64,000 bases of DNA from Winogradskyella forsetii (GTDB lineage Bacteria > Bacteroidota > Bacteroidia > Flavobacteriales > Flavobacteriaceae). Under the pieces are notes generated by a model, which was not told where the DNA came from, did not search any database, and worked only from the letters and a program-made list of their open reading frames with translations. The stretch is taken from assembly GCF_013394595.1 (NCBI RefSeq), contig NZ_CP053348.1:1886001-1950000 (forward strand). The letters run 5' to 3'. The translations under genes were made by a program, and so were the position numbers. Of this stretch, positions 46,060 through 55,658 are shown one piece after another (positions within the stretch are counted from its first letter, which is position 1; every line of letters begins with the position of its first letter).

Positions 46060-46088
46060 TTTGATGCAATTTGGAATTGGTATATTTG
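46060..46088 (+). promoter_or_regulatory. Candidate promoter for fabG (TTTG-N17-TATATTTG)
   Basis: TTTG (46060-46063) and the exact -7 match TATATTTG (46081-46088) are 17 bp apart. The leader would be long (about 135 nt) and contains palindromic sequence around 46107-46150. Confidence 0.45.
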
Positions 46089-46228
46089 AAGCAGTTCGTC
46101 GTCCATGAAATCATCAGTTCGAGTGATTTTCAATTTTTTTGAAGTTGACAACAGTACAGAGAACATTTTCTTAATAAAAAACGACAACAATGTTAAATAT
46201 TGAAAAAACTAACCAAACCTATTAAAAC

Positions 46229-46975
46229 ATGAAACTACTAGAGGGAAAAACAGCCATAATAACAGGTGCAAGTAGAGGCATTGGAAAAGGAATCGCTGAA
46301 GTTTTTGCCGATCATGGTGCAAATGTAGCATTTACCTATAGCTCATCCGTTGAAGCTGCCAATGAACTGGAAAAAGAATTAAATGCCAAAGGTATAAAAG
46401 CCAAAGGCTACCAAAGCAATGCTGCCAATTTTGATGAATCCCAAAAATTGGCAGAAGACGTTTTAGCGGAATTCGGTTCTATTGATATTCTTGTGAATAA
46501 TGCAGGAATCACAAAAGATAATCTCTTAATGCGAATGGGAGAAGAAGATTTTGATAAGGTCATTGAAGTGAACTTAAAATCGGTTTTTAACATGACCAAA
46601 GCCGTTCAGCGCACTATGTTAAAACAGCGAAAAGGGTCTATAATTAATATGAGCTCTGTAGTTGGAGTAAAAGGTAACGCAGGACAAACCAATTATGCAG
46701 CCTCTAAAGCCGGAATTATTGGGTTTTCTAAATCCGTAGCTTTAGAATTAGGCTCACGGAATATTAGAAGTAACGTCATCGCACCTGGTTTTATAGAAAC
46801 TGAAATGACGGCAAAATTAGACGAAGAAACCTTAAAAGGATGGCGAGCAGGTATTCCACTAAAAAGAGGAGGAACACCAGAAGATATTGCTAATGCTTGT
46901 GTGTTTTTAGCGAGTGATTTAAGCGCTTATGTTACTGGACAGACGCTTAATGTTGATGGCGGTATGCTAACCTAA
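46229..46975 (+). CDS. fabG: 3-oxoacyl-[acyl-carrier-protein] reductase FabG
   Basis: 248 aa. SDR signatures are ITGASRGIGKGIAEVF, VNNAGITKDNLLMRMGEEDFD, the catalytic Ser in NMSSVVGVKGNAGQ and YAASKAGIIGFSKS, and the C-terminal ASDLSAYVTGQTLNVDGG. The NNAGITKDNLLMRM segment is characteristic of true FabG of fatty acid synthesis. It uses NADPH to reduce 3-oxoacyl-ACP. The VWA gene follows after 73 bp. Confidence 0.96.
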   Translation: MKLLEGKTAIITGASRGIGKGIAEVFADHGANVAFTYSSSVEAANELEKELNAKGIKAKGYQSNAANFDESQKLAEDVLAEFGSIDILVNNAGITKDNLLMRMGEEDFDKVIEVNLKSVFNMTKAVQRTMLKQRKGSIINMSSVVGVKGNAGQTNYAASKAGIIGFSKSVALELGSRNIRSNVIAPGFIETEMTAKLDEETLKGWRAGIPLKRGGTPEDIANACVFLASDLSAYVTGQTLNVDGGMLT

Positions 46976-47048
46976 TTTACGATTTTGATTTTATAAATGC
47001 CGAATATGATTGGCACGAAAGGGTAAATCGTAGATTTAAAATCATTTA

Positions 47049-49082
47049 ATGCAAAAGGAAACAATAATTTACATAACTATTGCTGCAATTACAGCGCTTT
47101 TATTAGCGCTGTTTCAGTATTTGTATAAATCGAAATTTAAAAATAATCTAAAATACCTGCTTACAGCACTGAGAGCGATTTCAATCTTTGGAATCTTGTT
47201 ATTACTGATCAATCCCAAGTTTGAATCCTTCACCTATTTTGATGAAAAACCTACCCTTGTAGTTGCTGTGGATAATTCAGAATCGATCTCGTATTTAAAA
47301 CAAGATGAAAAGGCTAGGGAAGTAGCTAATGCATTAACCAATAGTTCAGAACTTAATGATCGTTTTAATATTCAAACCTATAGTTTTGGGAAGACCGTTA
47401 AGTCATTAGACAGTTTAAATTTTAACGAACGTCAATCTAATGTAGCTTTGGCTTTAAAACAGTTTGGCGAAGTTTATGCCAATCAAACCGCTCCAATTGT
47501 GGTGTTAAGTGATGGTAACCAAACCTATGGCGCCGATTACAGTTTTATGGCAAAAGGGATTAAACAGCCTATTTACCCAGTCATTCTTGGAGATTCAACA
47601 GTACATTCCGATTTAAGTATTAAGCAACTGAATGTGAATCGATATGTCTATCTCAAGAATAAATTTCCGGTTGAAATTATTACGAATTATAATGGTAACG
47701 AAGCTATAACTTCAGAACTTAAAATTTGGTCTGGCAATACCATAGTGTTTAGAAAAACATTACAATTTAATGCTTCCAAGTCTTCTGAAATTGTGTCCAC
47801 AGCTTTAACGGCAAATAGTGTTGGCGTAAAAACGTATAGAGTTGAGTTGGTCGCTTTAGATAGTGAGAAGAACAAAGTAAATAATTATAAAAATTTTGGA
47901 GTAGAAGTCATTGACCAAAAGACAAATATCGCCTTAGTATATGATCGTATGCATCCTGATTTAGGAGCTTTGAAAAAGGCGATAGAAAGTAATGAGCAAC
48001 GAAGTGTTTCCATTATAAAACCAAAAGAATTAATAGATAAAATAAATGATTTTCAATTGGTTATACTCTATCAGCCAAATAATAACTTTAATACCGTTTT
48101 AAAAACAATAAAAGAACAGAAAATCAATACTTTTGTTATTACAGGAGCAACAACCAACTGGAATATTTTAAATCAAAGTCAATACTATTTTAAACAAAAA
48201 ATAACTAATCAAACTGAGAACTATCAACCGAGTTTAAACAGAAACTATGGCGTTTTCATTGTAGAAAATCTCGATTTCAATAGTTTTCCACCTTTGATTG
48301 CTGAGTTTGGAGCGCTTCAAATTTCGGTGCCTCATGAAACTCTATTATTCAAAGCGGTCAATGGCATTACAACTGAAGATATTTTATTGGCAACATTTGA
48401 AGCCGATGGCACGAAACACGCCATTTTAAATGGAGAAGACATTTGGCGATGGCGAGCACAATCCTTTCTCAATACCAATAGTTTCAATAATTTTGACGAA
48501 TTTATAAATAAATTGGTTCAATATTTAAGTTCAAATAAAAAACGAAAACGCATTAATATCGATTACAAATCTTTTTATAACGGTAATGATGATGTAATTA
48601 TAACGGCGCAATATTTTAATAAAAACTTTGAGTTTGATAATTCGGCATCGCTAAGTATCGTCTTGAAAAATAAGGAAGATGAAAGCATAAGAGAAGTGCC
48701 ATTATTACTGAACAATGGCAATTTCACTGTAGATCTAAGTGGGATAAAGGCTGGCTTATATGATTTCACGGTAAAGCACAATTCGGAATCCGTTGCTGCA
48801 TCCGGAAGTTTTCAAGTTTTGGAATATAATGTAGAACAACAATTCCTAAATGCTGATTTGACCAAATTGAGATCTCTGGCAGTAAATAGTGGAGGAGAAG
48901 TTTATTTTATAAATGATTCTGAGGTGTTAATTGATAATTTACTAAATGACAATCGCTACAGAACCATACAGAAAAGCACTAAAAATATCGTACCTTTGAT
49001 AGATTGGAAATATCTACTTGGTTTAATCGCTTTAAGCCTTTTTGCGGAGTGGTTTATCAGAAAATATAACGGATTAATTTAA
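47049..49082 (+). CDS. VWA-like domain membrane protein, function unknown
   Basis: 677 aa. Two hydrophobic helices lie at about 6-25 and 36-54. A VWA-like domain follows with the MIDAS-like DNSES at 74-78 (DxSxS) and VVLSDGNQTYGADYSF. A central region (KTNIALVYDRMHPDLGALKK, then VILYQPNNNF, FVITGATTNW) resembles a class I glutamine-amidotransferase-like fold. A beta-rich segment comes next and a C-terminal helix (about 652-668) ends the protein. The layout matches uncharacterised BatA-like membrane proteins of Bacteroidota. It lies 10 bp upstream of the SPFH gene, so they are co-transcribed. Confidence 0.8.
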   Translation: MQKETIIYITIAAITALLLALFQYLYKSKFKNNLKYLLTALRAISIFGILLLLINPKFESFTYFDEKPTLVVAVDNSESISYLKQDEKAREVANALTNSSELNDRFNIQTYSFGKTVKSLDSLNFNERQSNVALALKQFGEVYANQTAPIVVLSDGNQTYGADYSFMAKGIKQPIYPVILGDSTVHSDLSIKQLNVNRYVYLKNKFPVEIITNYNGNEAITSELKIWSGNTIVFRKTLQFNASKSSEIVSTALTANSVGVKTYRVELVALDSEKNKVNNYKNFGVEVIDQKTNIALVYDRMHPDLGALKKAIESNEQRSVSIIKPKELIDKINDFQLVILYQPNNNFNTVLKTIKEQKINTFVITGATTNWNILNQSQYYFKQKITNQTENYQPSLNRNYGVFIVENLDFNSFPPLIAEFGALQISVPHETLLFKAVNGITTEDILLATFEADGTKHAILNGEDIWRWRAQSFLNTNSFNNFDEFINKLVQYLSSNKKRKRINIDYKSFYNGNDDVIITAQYFNKNFEFDNSASLSIVLKNKEDESIREVPLLLNNGNFTVDLSGIKAGLYDFTVKHNSESVAASGSFQVLEYNVEQQFLNADLTKLRSLAVNSGGEVYFINDSEVLIDNLLNDNRYRTIQKSTKNIVPLIDWKYLLGLIALSLFAEWFIRKYNGLI

Positions 49083-49092
49083 ATTAAAAATA

Positions 49093-49905
49093 ATGGAAAA
49101 ATTACCAAAGGTTGGATTACCGATTTTAATTGGAGTCGTAATTTTAATAATTGTAATAGCTAAATCAGCTGTGACAATAGATTCTGGAGAAGCTGGGGTT
49201 TTATTTAAAACATTTGGAGAAGGTGTTGTGACTGATGAGCCACCAATGGGTGAAGGGTTTCATATAGTGGCACCTTGGAATAAGGTGTTTGTTTATGAGG
49301 TAAGAAGACAAGAGATTTTTGAAAAAATGAAAGTGTTGTCTTCCAACGGCCTGGATATTCAATTGGATGCTTCAGTATGGTATCAGCCAGATCAGGCAAA
49401 TTTAGGAAAATTACATCAGGAAATTGGAGATAACTATCTAAACCGTATTATATTGCCTACTATACGGTCGGCAGCGCGAAGTGTGGTAGGTCGCTATACA
49501 CCGGAACAATTGTATTCCAGTAAACGTGATGCCATTCAAGAAGAGATTTTTGAGGAAACCAAAAAAATTGTCAAAGGTCAACATATTCTTATTGATGAAA
49601 TTTTAGTGAGAGATGTCACATTGCCGCCAACAATTAAAGACGCCATTGAGCGGAAGTTGAAGCAAGAACAGGAATCTTTGGAATACGAATTCAGATTGGT
49701 CACCGCAGATAAAGAAGCGCAGCGACAAATTATTGAAGCACAAGGTAAAGCTGATGCCAATAAAATTTTAAGTGCCTCTTTAACGGATAAGATTTTACAA
49801 GATAAAGGTATAGAAGCGACTATTAAATTATCTGAATCCACAAATAGTAAAGTGGTAGTTATTGGTTCTGGAGATAGCGGAATGCCTATTATTTTGGGTA
49901 ATTAG
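49093..49905 (+). CDS. SPFH/Band 7 (prohibitin-like) membrane protein
   Basis: 270 aa. One N-terminal membrane helix (about 7-27, LIGVVILIIVIAK) is followed by the SPFH domain (VTIDSGEAGVLFKTFGEG, GFHIVAPWNKVFVYEVRRQE, then RSAARSVVGRYTPEQLYSSKR). A helical, probably coiled-coil, C-terminus follows (ADKEAQRQIIEAQGKADANKI). Prohibitin-like proteins form membrane-bound oligomeric rings that scaffold proteases and microdomains. The gene neighbour is a VWA membrane protein, which may be a partner. Confidence 0.92.
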   Translation: MEKLPKVGLPILIGVVILIIVIAKSAVTIDSGEAGVLFKTFGEGVVTDEPPMGEGFHIVAPWNKVFVYEVRRQEIFEKMKVLSSNGLDIQLDASVWYQPDQANLGKLHQEIGDNYLNRIILPTIRSAARSVVGRYTPEQLYSSKRDAIQEEIFEETKKIVKGQHILIDEILVRDVTLPPTIKDAIERKLKQEQESLEYEFRLVTADKEAQRQIIEAQGKADANKILSASLTDKILQDKGIEATIKLSESTNSKVVVIGSGDSGMPIILGN

Positions 49906-49931
49906 TAATTAAAACTAAGACAAAATTTTTT

Positions 49932-49962
49932 AAAACCCTTTTGAGAAATCATTAGGGTTTTT
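49932..49962 (+). terminator. Probable terminator after the SPFH gene
   Basis: AAAACCCT (49932-49939) and AGGGTTTT (49954-49961) form an 8-bp stem with a 14-nt loop, followed by T. Weaker than the other terminators here. Confidence 0.6.
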
Positions 49963-50105
49963 CTATGCATACGCCTTCAATTTTATGATTTTCAATTGAC
50001 TATAAAAATGCATACGACCTTCCTTTTATCGATTATCTTCATATTCTTAAGTATTTTATCTATGAAAAATGTACTTTAACGGTTTTGTTATCAGACCCTA
50101 AACTT

Positions 50106-53100
50106 ATGAAACCTACTAAAAGCGCCTTTTTATTCTATTTGTTTTTTCTTTCTTTTACACTATCCTTTGCACAAAATCAATGTGGTTTTGATGCTCAAAG
50201 AGAACAACTTCGCCAAGATCCCAACTTTGTGACCTTGGAAAAGGCAGCAGAAAAAAGATTACAGAAAGCCATCGAGAACAGAAGTTTTTCTAGAATGGCC
50301 GGAGACATACTCACCATACCTGTAGTAATTCATGTATTGCATTTAGGTGAGGCTGAAGGTGTAGGAAGTAATATTTCCGATGCTCAAATACAAAGTAGTA
50401 TAGATAATTTAAATGATTATTATAGAGGACGTATTGCAACAAGTCCAATAGATTTTGAAATTGAATTTGTCCTGGCTCAAAGAGATCCGAACTGTAACGC
50501 GACTTCTGGTATTAATAGAATTGACGCTTCTGGGCTTCCAGGCTATTCGGATTATGGGGTAAATGTTAACAATTCCAATGGAGTGAGTTATAATGACATA
50601 GTGGCATTAAGTAGCTGGCCAAAAAATGATTATTTTAATATTTGGATTGTGACAGAGTTAGATGGGAATAATGGAGGGTTTGGCTTTCAAGGCTATGCTT
50701 ATTTTTATAACGACAATGCCAACTTTCATGGTTCGGTAATGATGTCCACCGTTTTTGGTTATGACCCTGGAAATACCAATGGTTGGGGACTAAATTCTAA
50801 TGGAGATAACAGTACGGTTGTCCATGAAGCAGGTCATTTTTTTAATCTATATCATACTTTTCAAGGTGATGGTAGTGGAGGTTCGTGTCCTGCGGATACA
50901 ACCATTGGAACAGACAGTGATGGTTGTGCAGACACAGTTCCGCATAGAAGAGAAACAAGTACTTGCCCTTCAAATAATAGTTGTACAGGTAATCCTTGGG
51001 TAGATAATAATACCATTAATAATATAATGAGTTATTATAATTGTGCCGACCGACTTACTAATGATCAAAAAACAAGGGTTCGTGCAGCAATGGAAGATAC
51101 AGCAATTGTAAACTCAAAAGGACATTTGGCGCCAATTATCGGATTTACTGCACCAAATGCCGTATGTACTACCAATACAGTTTTAACCTATTTTGCCGGA
51201 ATTGTTAGTGTGGAATTGAATGGAGTTTCCGCTATTTCATCAGTTTCTGCAATTGATGGCGGAAACTTAGATAAAAGTGGAGGTTGTACACATCCCTTTG
51301 AAATTGATACATCTGTTTCTAATACACTAAATATTGGTGTCTCAGACAATTTGAATCAATTAGGAGTGTGGATTGATTGGAATAATGATGGTGATTTTGA
51401 CGATGATGCGGAGGAACAATATTTAATAACTCAAGACATTGCCGCATTTAGTACTGTGCCTGTAAATCTTATATATCCTACTAACATACCTTATGGTGAT
51501 TTTATTAGAATTAGAATAATTAATGAGTTGGATAGCAGATATGCTGAAACTGAAGCTATTGATTCTGCATGTTTTCAAAATTTATATTACGGCCAATCCG
51601 AAGATTATACGATTTATGTTAAACCAAGCGGTTCAACCACATATACCTATAATAACGGATGGTCACCAAATGACCCGAATGGTACTGCAGGTGCTAATGA
51701 TGATATCATCGTTGAAACTGGTAATGCAGTCATCTTAAGTAACACCACATGTAATACCCTAACTATTAATCCAGGAGCTGCATTAATCGTTAATTCGGGA
51801 GTTATTTTAACCACTAATGAATCTAACTTAAACTCTACTTCACAATTATACTCAAGTTTGATTGTTGACGGAACTATTACAGGAACCGTAAACTATCATA
51901 GATATACAGCCCAAATAGGAACAAATGACCTAATTTCAGCACCTGTAGTTGATCAGACTTTTGGTGCGTTTGAAATGGCAAATTCAAATTTGGCTTCATC
52001 TGGAACATTAAGGGCATTTGCACCTTATGTTACTAGCGCAGGAGCATATCAAAATTACGATACAAGTACGAATGCTTCCACGGTAATTAATGCTGGTACT
52101 GGTTATAAAGCCGCAACAACGGATGGAAGTACGCTAACCTTTACAGGAACAGTTAGAACTAATGATGTTTTAGATGTTCCTATTTCTGATGCCACCGCTG
52201 GTTCTGCTTGGAACCTTATTGGGAATCCGTATCCTTCGTATATGAATTTTGAAACCTTCTTTACGACCAATGCTGGCGAGTTTGACCCAAACAATGCTTA
52301 CCAAGCTATTTACGGCTATGATGGCAATGGAGGATGGACAGTTTGGAACTTTACATCTATAGTTGATATCTCAGAGGATGAATACCTTGCACCTGGCCAA
52401 GCCTTTTTTGTAAAAGCAAAATCAGGAGGCGGTTTAGTGGATTTTACAACCAATATGCGAACGACAGGTACTTCTGATGATTTTATTGCTGGAAGGGATA
52501 TTTCGACAAATGTTGCTTTATGCAAATTGAACTTAAGCAGTTCCTCAAATACTACATCCACTAAAATTTACTTTATAGAAGGCACCACCAGAGCATTAGA
52601 CGTTGGCTATGATGCAGCATCTTATGCCGGAAGTACGGCGGGGTACTCAATTTTCTCCAATCTCGTGGAAGATAATTCTGGTTTGGGTATGGAGATTCAA
52701 GCACTACCTTATAATGATTTGAACAATGTTATTATTCCCATCGGAGTTAAGGCACATGCTCATGAGCAGTTAACTATATCCATTGCTGATGTATCCTATT
52801 TACCTTCAGGTGTTAATGTTTATTTGAACGATACTGTAGAAAATACAGTTACATTATTAAATACCAATGATTACACCTTTATAGCATCTCATCAACTTGT
52901 TGGAACTGGTCGATTTTATATTCAATATGCAACCCAAGCGCTATCTGTTACTGATGGCGAATTGAACAATTTAAATATTTATGCAACCACAACACCAAAG
53001 GAAATTGTGATTAAAGGTGTATTGAAAGGTAAAAGCGAAGCTAAATTATATGATGTTCAAGGGCGTTTGGTTTTAATTAAAGTCTTAAATGCATCTCAGA

Positions 53101-53201
53101 TCTCAAATAGAATTGATGCTTCATCGCTAAGCGCAGGAATTTATGTTCTAAAAGTTGCTCATGAAAATCAGGTTGAAACAAAAAAGTTGATAATTAAGTA
53201 A
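50106..53201 (+). CDS. Secreted M43 (pappalysin/cytophagalysin-like) metalloprotease with GEVED and T9SS domains
   Basis: 1031 aa from ATG 50106; an in-frame TTG 21 bp upstream is rejected because the shared leader CCCTAAACTTATGAAA points to this ATG. A signal peptide (about 1-23, ending SFAQ) comes first. The M43 catalytic domain has the zinc site VVHEAGHFFNLYHTF (HExxHxxxxxH, about residue 238) and a Met-turn NIMSYYNCAD. A GEVED-like domain follows (LGVWIDWNNDGDFDDDAEE ... YGQSEDYTIYV, about 400-505). Then comes a module of about 500 residues shared with the next gene, ending in a T9SS sorting domain (LYDVQGRLVLIKVLNASQ ... AGIYVLKV). It is exported and digests proteins outside the cell. 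Confidence 0.92.
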   Translation: MKPTKSAFLFYLFFLSFTLSFAQNQCGFDAQREQLRQDPNFVTLEKAAEKRLQKAIENRSFSRMAGDILTIPVVIHVLHLGEAEGVGSNISDAQIQSSIDNLNDYYRGRIATSPIDFEIEFVLAQRDPNCNATSGINRIDASGLPGYSDYGVNVNNSNGVSYNDIVALSSWPKNDYFNIWIVTELDGNNGGFGFQGYAYFYNDNANFHGSVMMSTVFGYDPGNTNGWGLNSNGDNSTVVHEAGHFFNLYHTFQGDGSGGSCPADTTIGTDSDGCADTVPHRRETSTCPSNNSCTGNPWVDNNTINNIMSYYNCADRLTNDQKTRVRAAMEDTAIVNSKGHLAPIIGFTAPNAVCTTNTVLTYFAGIVSVELNGVSAISSVSAIDGGNLDKSGGCTHPFEIDTSVSNTLNIGVSDNLNQLGVWIDWNNDGDFDDDAEEQYLITQDIAAFSTVPVNLIYPTNIPYGDFIRIRIINELDSRYAETEAIDSACFQNLYYGQSEDYTIYVKPSGSTTYTYNNGWSPNDPNGTAGANDDIIVETGNAVILSNTTCNTLTINPGAALIVNSGVILTTNESNLNSTSQLYSSLIVDGTITGTVNYHRYTAQIGTNDLISAPVVDQTFGAFEMANSNLASSGTLRAFAPYVTSAGAYQNYDTSTNASTVINAGTGYKAATTDGSTLTFTGTVRTNDVLDVPISDATAGSAWNLIGNPYPSYMNFETFFTTNAGEFDPNNAYQAIYGYDGNGGWTVWNFTSIVDISEDEYLAPGQAFFVKAKSGGGLVDFTTNMRTTGTSDDFIAGRDISTNVALCKLNLSSSSNTTSTKIYFIEGTTRALDVGYDAASYAGSTAGYSIFSNLVEDNSGLGMEIQALPYNDLNNVIIPIGVKAHAHEQLTISIADVSYLPSGVNVYLNDTVENTVTLLNTNDYTFIASHQLVGTGRFYIQYATQALSVTDGELNNLNIYATTTPKEIVIKGVLKGKSEAKLYDVQGRLVLIKVLNASQISNRIDASSLSAGIYVLKVAHENQVETKKLIIK

Positions 53202-53614
53202 GCTAAGGAGAGGTGTAAAAACATATAGCAGCTATAATTATAGATTATGGCTGTTTTTTTATGCCCATACTACAAATGATAAATAATTAAAGCATACTAC
53301 TGACCAACTTTAAAATTGATATAGAGGCAATGACGAAGATGATTGTTCAGAAAAAAATCTGCCGTTTATCATCTCATTAATTATTGGTGTTCCAAATTCT
53401 AAACGTTCACATTTTGTATATAAATCTACACATGATTTAAGAAAACACCATAAAAACATTTTGTCGGATTAATATACTTTTTGTCGATTTTATATGAATT
53501 TTATCGATTTTTGATTTTTTGTAATCGACAAAATCTACATTTAATCGATTAGTATTAAGGATTTTATAAATTTACTTTACCAAAATGTTTAACTCAAATC
53601 AAAACCCTAAACTT
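53202..53614. other. Intergenic region with terminator and clustered TCGATT elements
   Basis: About 410 bp. After the M43 gene terminator, the part before the next gene (53459-53552) holds five variants of a TTTTGTCGATT-like element on both strands. These include a perfect 11-bp inverted repeat, TTTTGTCGATT (53479-53489) and AATCGACAAAA (53523-53533), plus ATCGATT at about 53503 and 53543. No small ORF is convincing. The in-frame ATG at 53585 of the next gene is within this region. Confidence 0.55.
53229..53260 (+). terminator. Rho-independent terminator after the M43 protease gene
   Basis: CAGCTATAAT (53229-53238) pairs with ATTATGGCTG (53244-53253), with one G-T pair, and is followed by seven T. 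Confidence 0.8.
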
Positions 53615-55333
53615 ATGAAAAACTTAAAAACTACTTTGATTATTCTCTTTGTTTTGTGCGTTTTCAATCCATCGAATGCACAAGAAAACTCTGGATTCGA
53701 TATCCAAAACCGAAATGCTGATGGCAATTATACTGCTAGCGCAAGAGCAGAAACTTCAGGAATAACCTATACCTATAATAATGGATGGTCGCCAAGCAGC
53801 CCGCTTAGTGCCGCGACTTCCCTTGATGATATTATTATTGAGTCAGGTACGGCAAACATTACGGCAAACACATCATGTAATATTTTAACCGTAGATCCTG
53901 GTGCTGCTATAGTTATTGATTCTGGTGTTACTTTGACTACAGACGCTATAAACTTAAATTCTAATTCCCAACAATATTCAAGTTTGATCTCCGATGGAAC
54001 TATTGTTGGAACTGTAACTTATAAAAGATATACATCTCAAATAGGTACGAACGATTTAATTTCTGCACCAATTTCAGGGCAACTTTTTCCTGATTTTGCA
54101 GCTTTAAATCTAAATTTAGCGGCTTCTGGTACATTAAGAGCTTTCGCCCCTTTTGACACATCATCTGGAGCTTATCAGAATTATGACGTGCTTTCCAATG
54201 AGACAACCTCAATTGATGCAGGCATGGGATATAGAGCGGCAACAACGGACGGAAGTGCATTAACCTTTACAGGTGTAGCTAGAACGGACGATGTTTTAGA
54301 TGTCGTAATATCAGATGACACTGCTAGTGGAGCCTGGAACTTAATTGGAAATCCATATCCATCATATCTTGATTTTGACGCGTTCTTTACTCTAAATAAA
54401 TCACAATTAAATAATACCTCGTACCAAGCTATCTATGGTTATGACGGCGATTTATCTAATGGTTGGACAGTTTGGAACCAGGCAACAGCAGACTCACCAG
54501 CTATCGTTGAGTTGATTGCTCCTGGCCAAGCCTTTTTTGTAAAAGCTAAATCTGGTGGTGGACTAATTGATTTTACAACAGCAATGCGATGTACAGGTTC
54601 TTCTGATGATTTTATTTTAGGTAGAGCGTCATCATCTGCTCATCACGGATTTATAAGATTAAATTCATCTTCAGGCAGTTTGGAATATAGCACAGATTTT
54701 TATTTCAATAGTAATGCCACACAGGGTTTTGATCCTGGTTATGATTCAGCACTATACAGTGCAATACCTCCTGCATTTTCACTTTATTCCCATTTAGTAG
54801 AAGGCAATTCAGGAACTCCTTTCGGTGTTCAATCATTTGATCCAGATTCAATGTATAATGTTGTAGTGCCTTTAGGCGTTAACGTTAACCAAGGACAAGA
54901 AACAACATTCCATATTCTTGAGACCGATATGCCAGATGACATCAATGTATACTTAGAAGATACTGCTAATAATTCCTTTACATTATTAAATACTAGTGAT
55001 TATGTTTTTACACCTAATGACAATTTAACTGGTACTGGTCGTTTTTATCTTAGATTTAGTACAACTGCGCTTAGTGTGGTTCAATCAGACTTCGAAACCA
55101 TAGTTATCCAAGCTGATAATAAGAATAAGACAATTAATATTAATGGTCAATTACATAGTGAAACCAACACGAAATTGTACGATGTTAATGGTCGGGTTAT
55201 TCTTACTAATGTATTAAGTGCCAATACTTCAAAGCAAGTTATAGATGTGAGTCATTTAAGTGCTGGCATTTATATCATAGAATTAAATAGTAATACAAGT
55301 CAAAGACGAGTAGAAAAGCTGATAATCAATTAA
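53615..55333 (+). CDS. T9SS-sorted secreted protein paralogous to the C-terminal half of the M43 protease
   Basis: 572 aa from ATG 53615. An in-frame ATG at 53585 would add 10 residues before the signal peptide; the leader CCCTAAACTTATGAAA is shared with the M43 gene and supports 53615. Signal peptide ends near NAQ (about 22). From about residue 49 the protein matches M43 residues 512-1031 closely: TYTYNNGWSP, SCNILTVDPGA, GTNDLISAP, SGTLRAFAPFDT, WNLIGNPYPSY, APGQAFFVKAKSGGGL. It ends in the same kind of T9SS sorting domain (LYDVNGRVILTNVL ... AGIYIIEL). No catalytic domain is present, so it may bind the same ligand as the protease. Confidence 0.85.
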   Translation: MKNLKTTLIILFVLCVFNPSNAQENSGFDIQNRNADGNYTASARAETSGITYTYNNGWSPSSPLSAATSLDDIIIESGTANITANTSCNILTVDPGAAIVIDSGVTLTTDAINLNSNSQQYSSLISDGTIVGTVTYKRYTSQIGTNDLISAPISGQLFPDFAALNLNLAASGTLRAFAPFDTSSGAYQNYDVLSNETTSIDAGMGYRAATTDGSALTFTGVARTDDVLDVVISDDTASGAWNLIGNPYPSYLDFDAFFTLNKSQLNNTSYQAIYGYDGDLSNGWTVWNQATADSPAIVELIAPGQAFFVKAKSGGGLIDFTTAMRCTGSSDDFILGRASSSAHHGFIRLNSSSGSLEYSTDFYFNSNATQGFDPGYDSALYSAIPPAFSLYSHLVEGNSGTPFGVQSFDPDSMYNVVVPLGVNVNQGQETTFHILETDMPDDINVYLEDTANNSFTLLNTSDYVFTPNDNLTGTGRFYLRFSTTALSVVQSDFETIVIQADNKNKTININGQLHSETNTKLYDVNGRVILTNVLSANTSKQVIDVSHLSAGIYIIELNSNTSQRRVEKLIIN

Positions 55334-55658
55334 TATTTGAAGAAACATTACTTAGAATAACAAGCTTCCATAATTTACTATTATGGAAGCTTTGTTTTTT
55401 AGGCGATTTCAGTAAGTTTTTTAACAGCTGGAATAATTTTAAGCCTAGGGTAATTTTCTTTTAAAATGTTTCTAAATCCATAAAACAAGAGTTCCTACCA
55501 TCGGCGATAATAGTTTCCAAACTGCTAAGATTTAACTAAAGAGTATAGGCTATTTACTAACAGGGAAAAGTAGATAGAAACGCTTTGAAGACTATAGTTT
55601 GTATCATAAAAATACATATTGTTTTCGGATTCTTGAAGAAAATAGCGTTCTTGTAATT
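55334..55658. other. Intergenic region upstream of the TruA-like gene
   Basis: About 325 bp. It holds the terminator of the T9SS protein gene (55362-55400) and then featureless AT-rich sequence. A TATAGTTTG near 55593 resembles a -7 box with one extra base. The upstream in-frame extension of the TruA-like gene (from 55599) is not supported by similarity. Confidence 0.45.
55362..55400 (+). terminator. Rho-independent terminator after the T9SS protein gene
   Basis: A perfect 12-bp stem, AAGCTTCCATAA (55362-55373) with TTATGGAAGCTT (55381-55392), is followed by TGTTTTTT. Confidence 0.9.
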
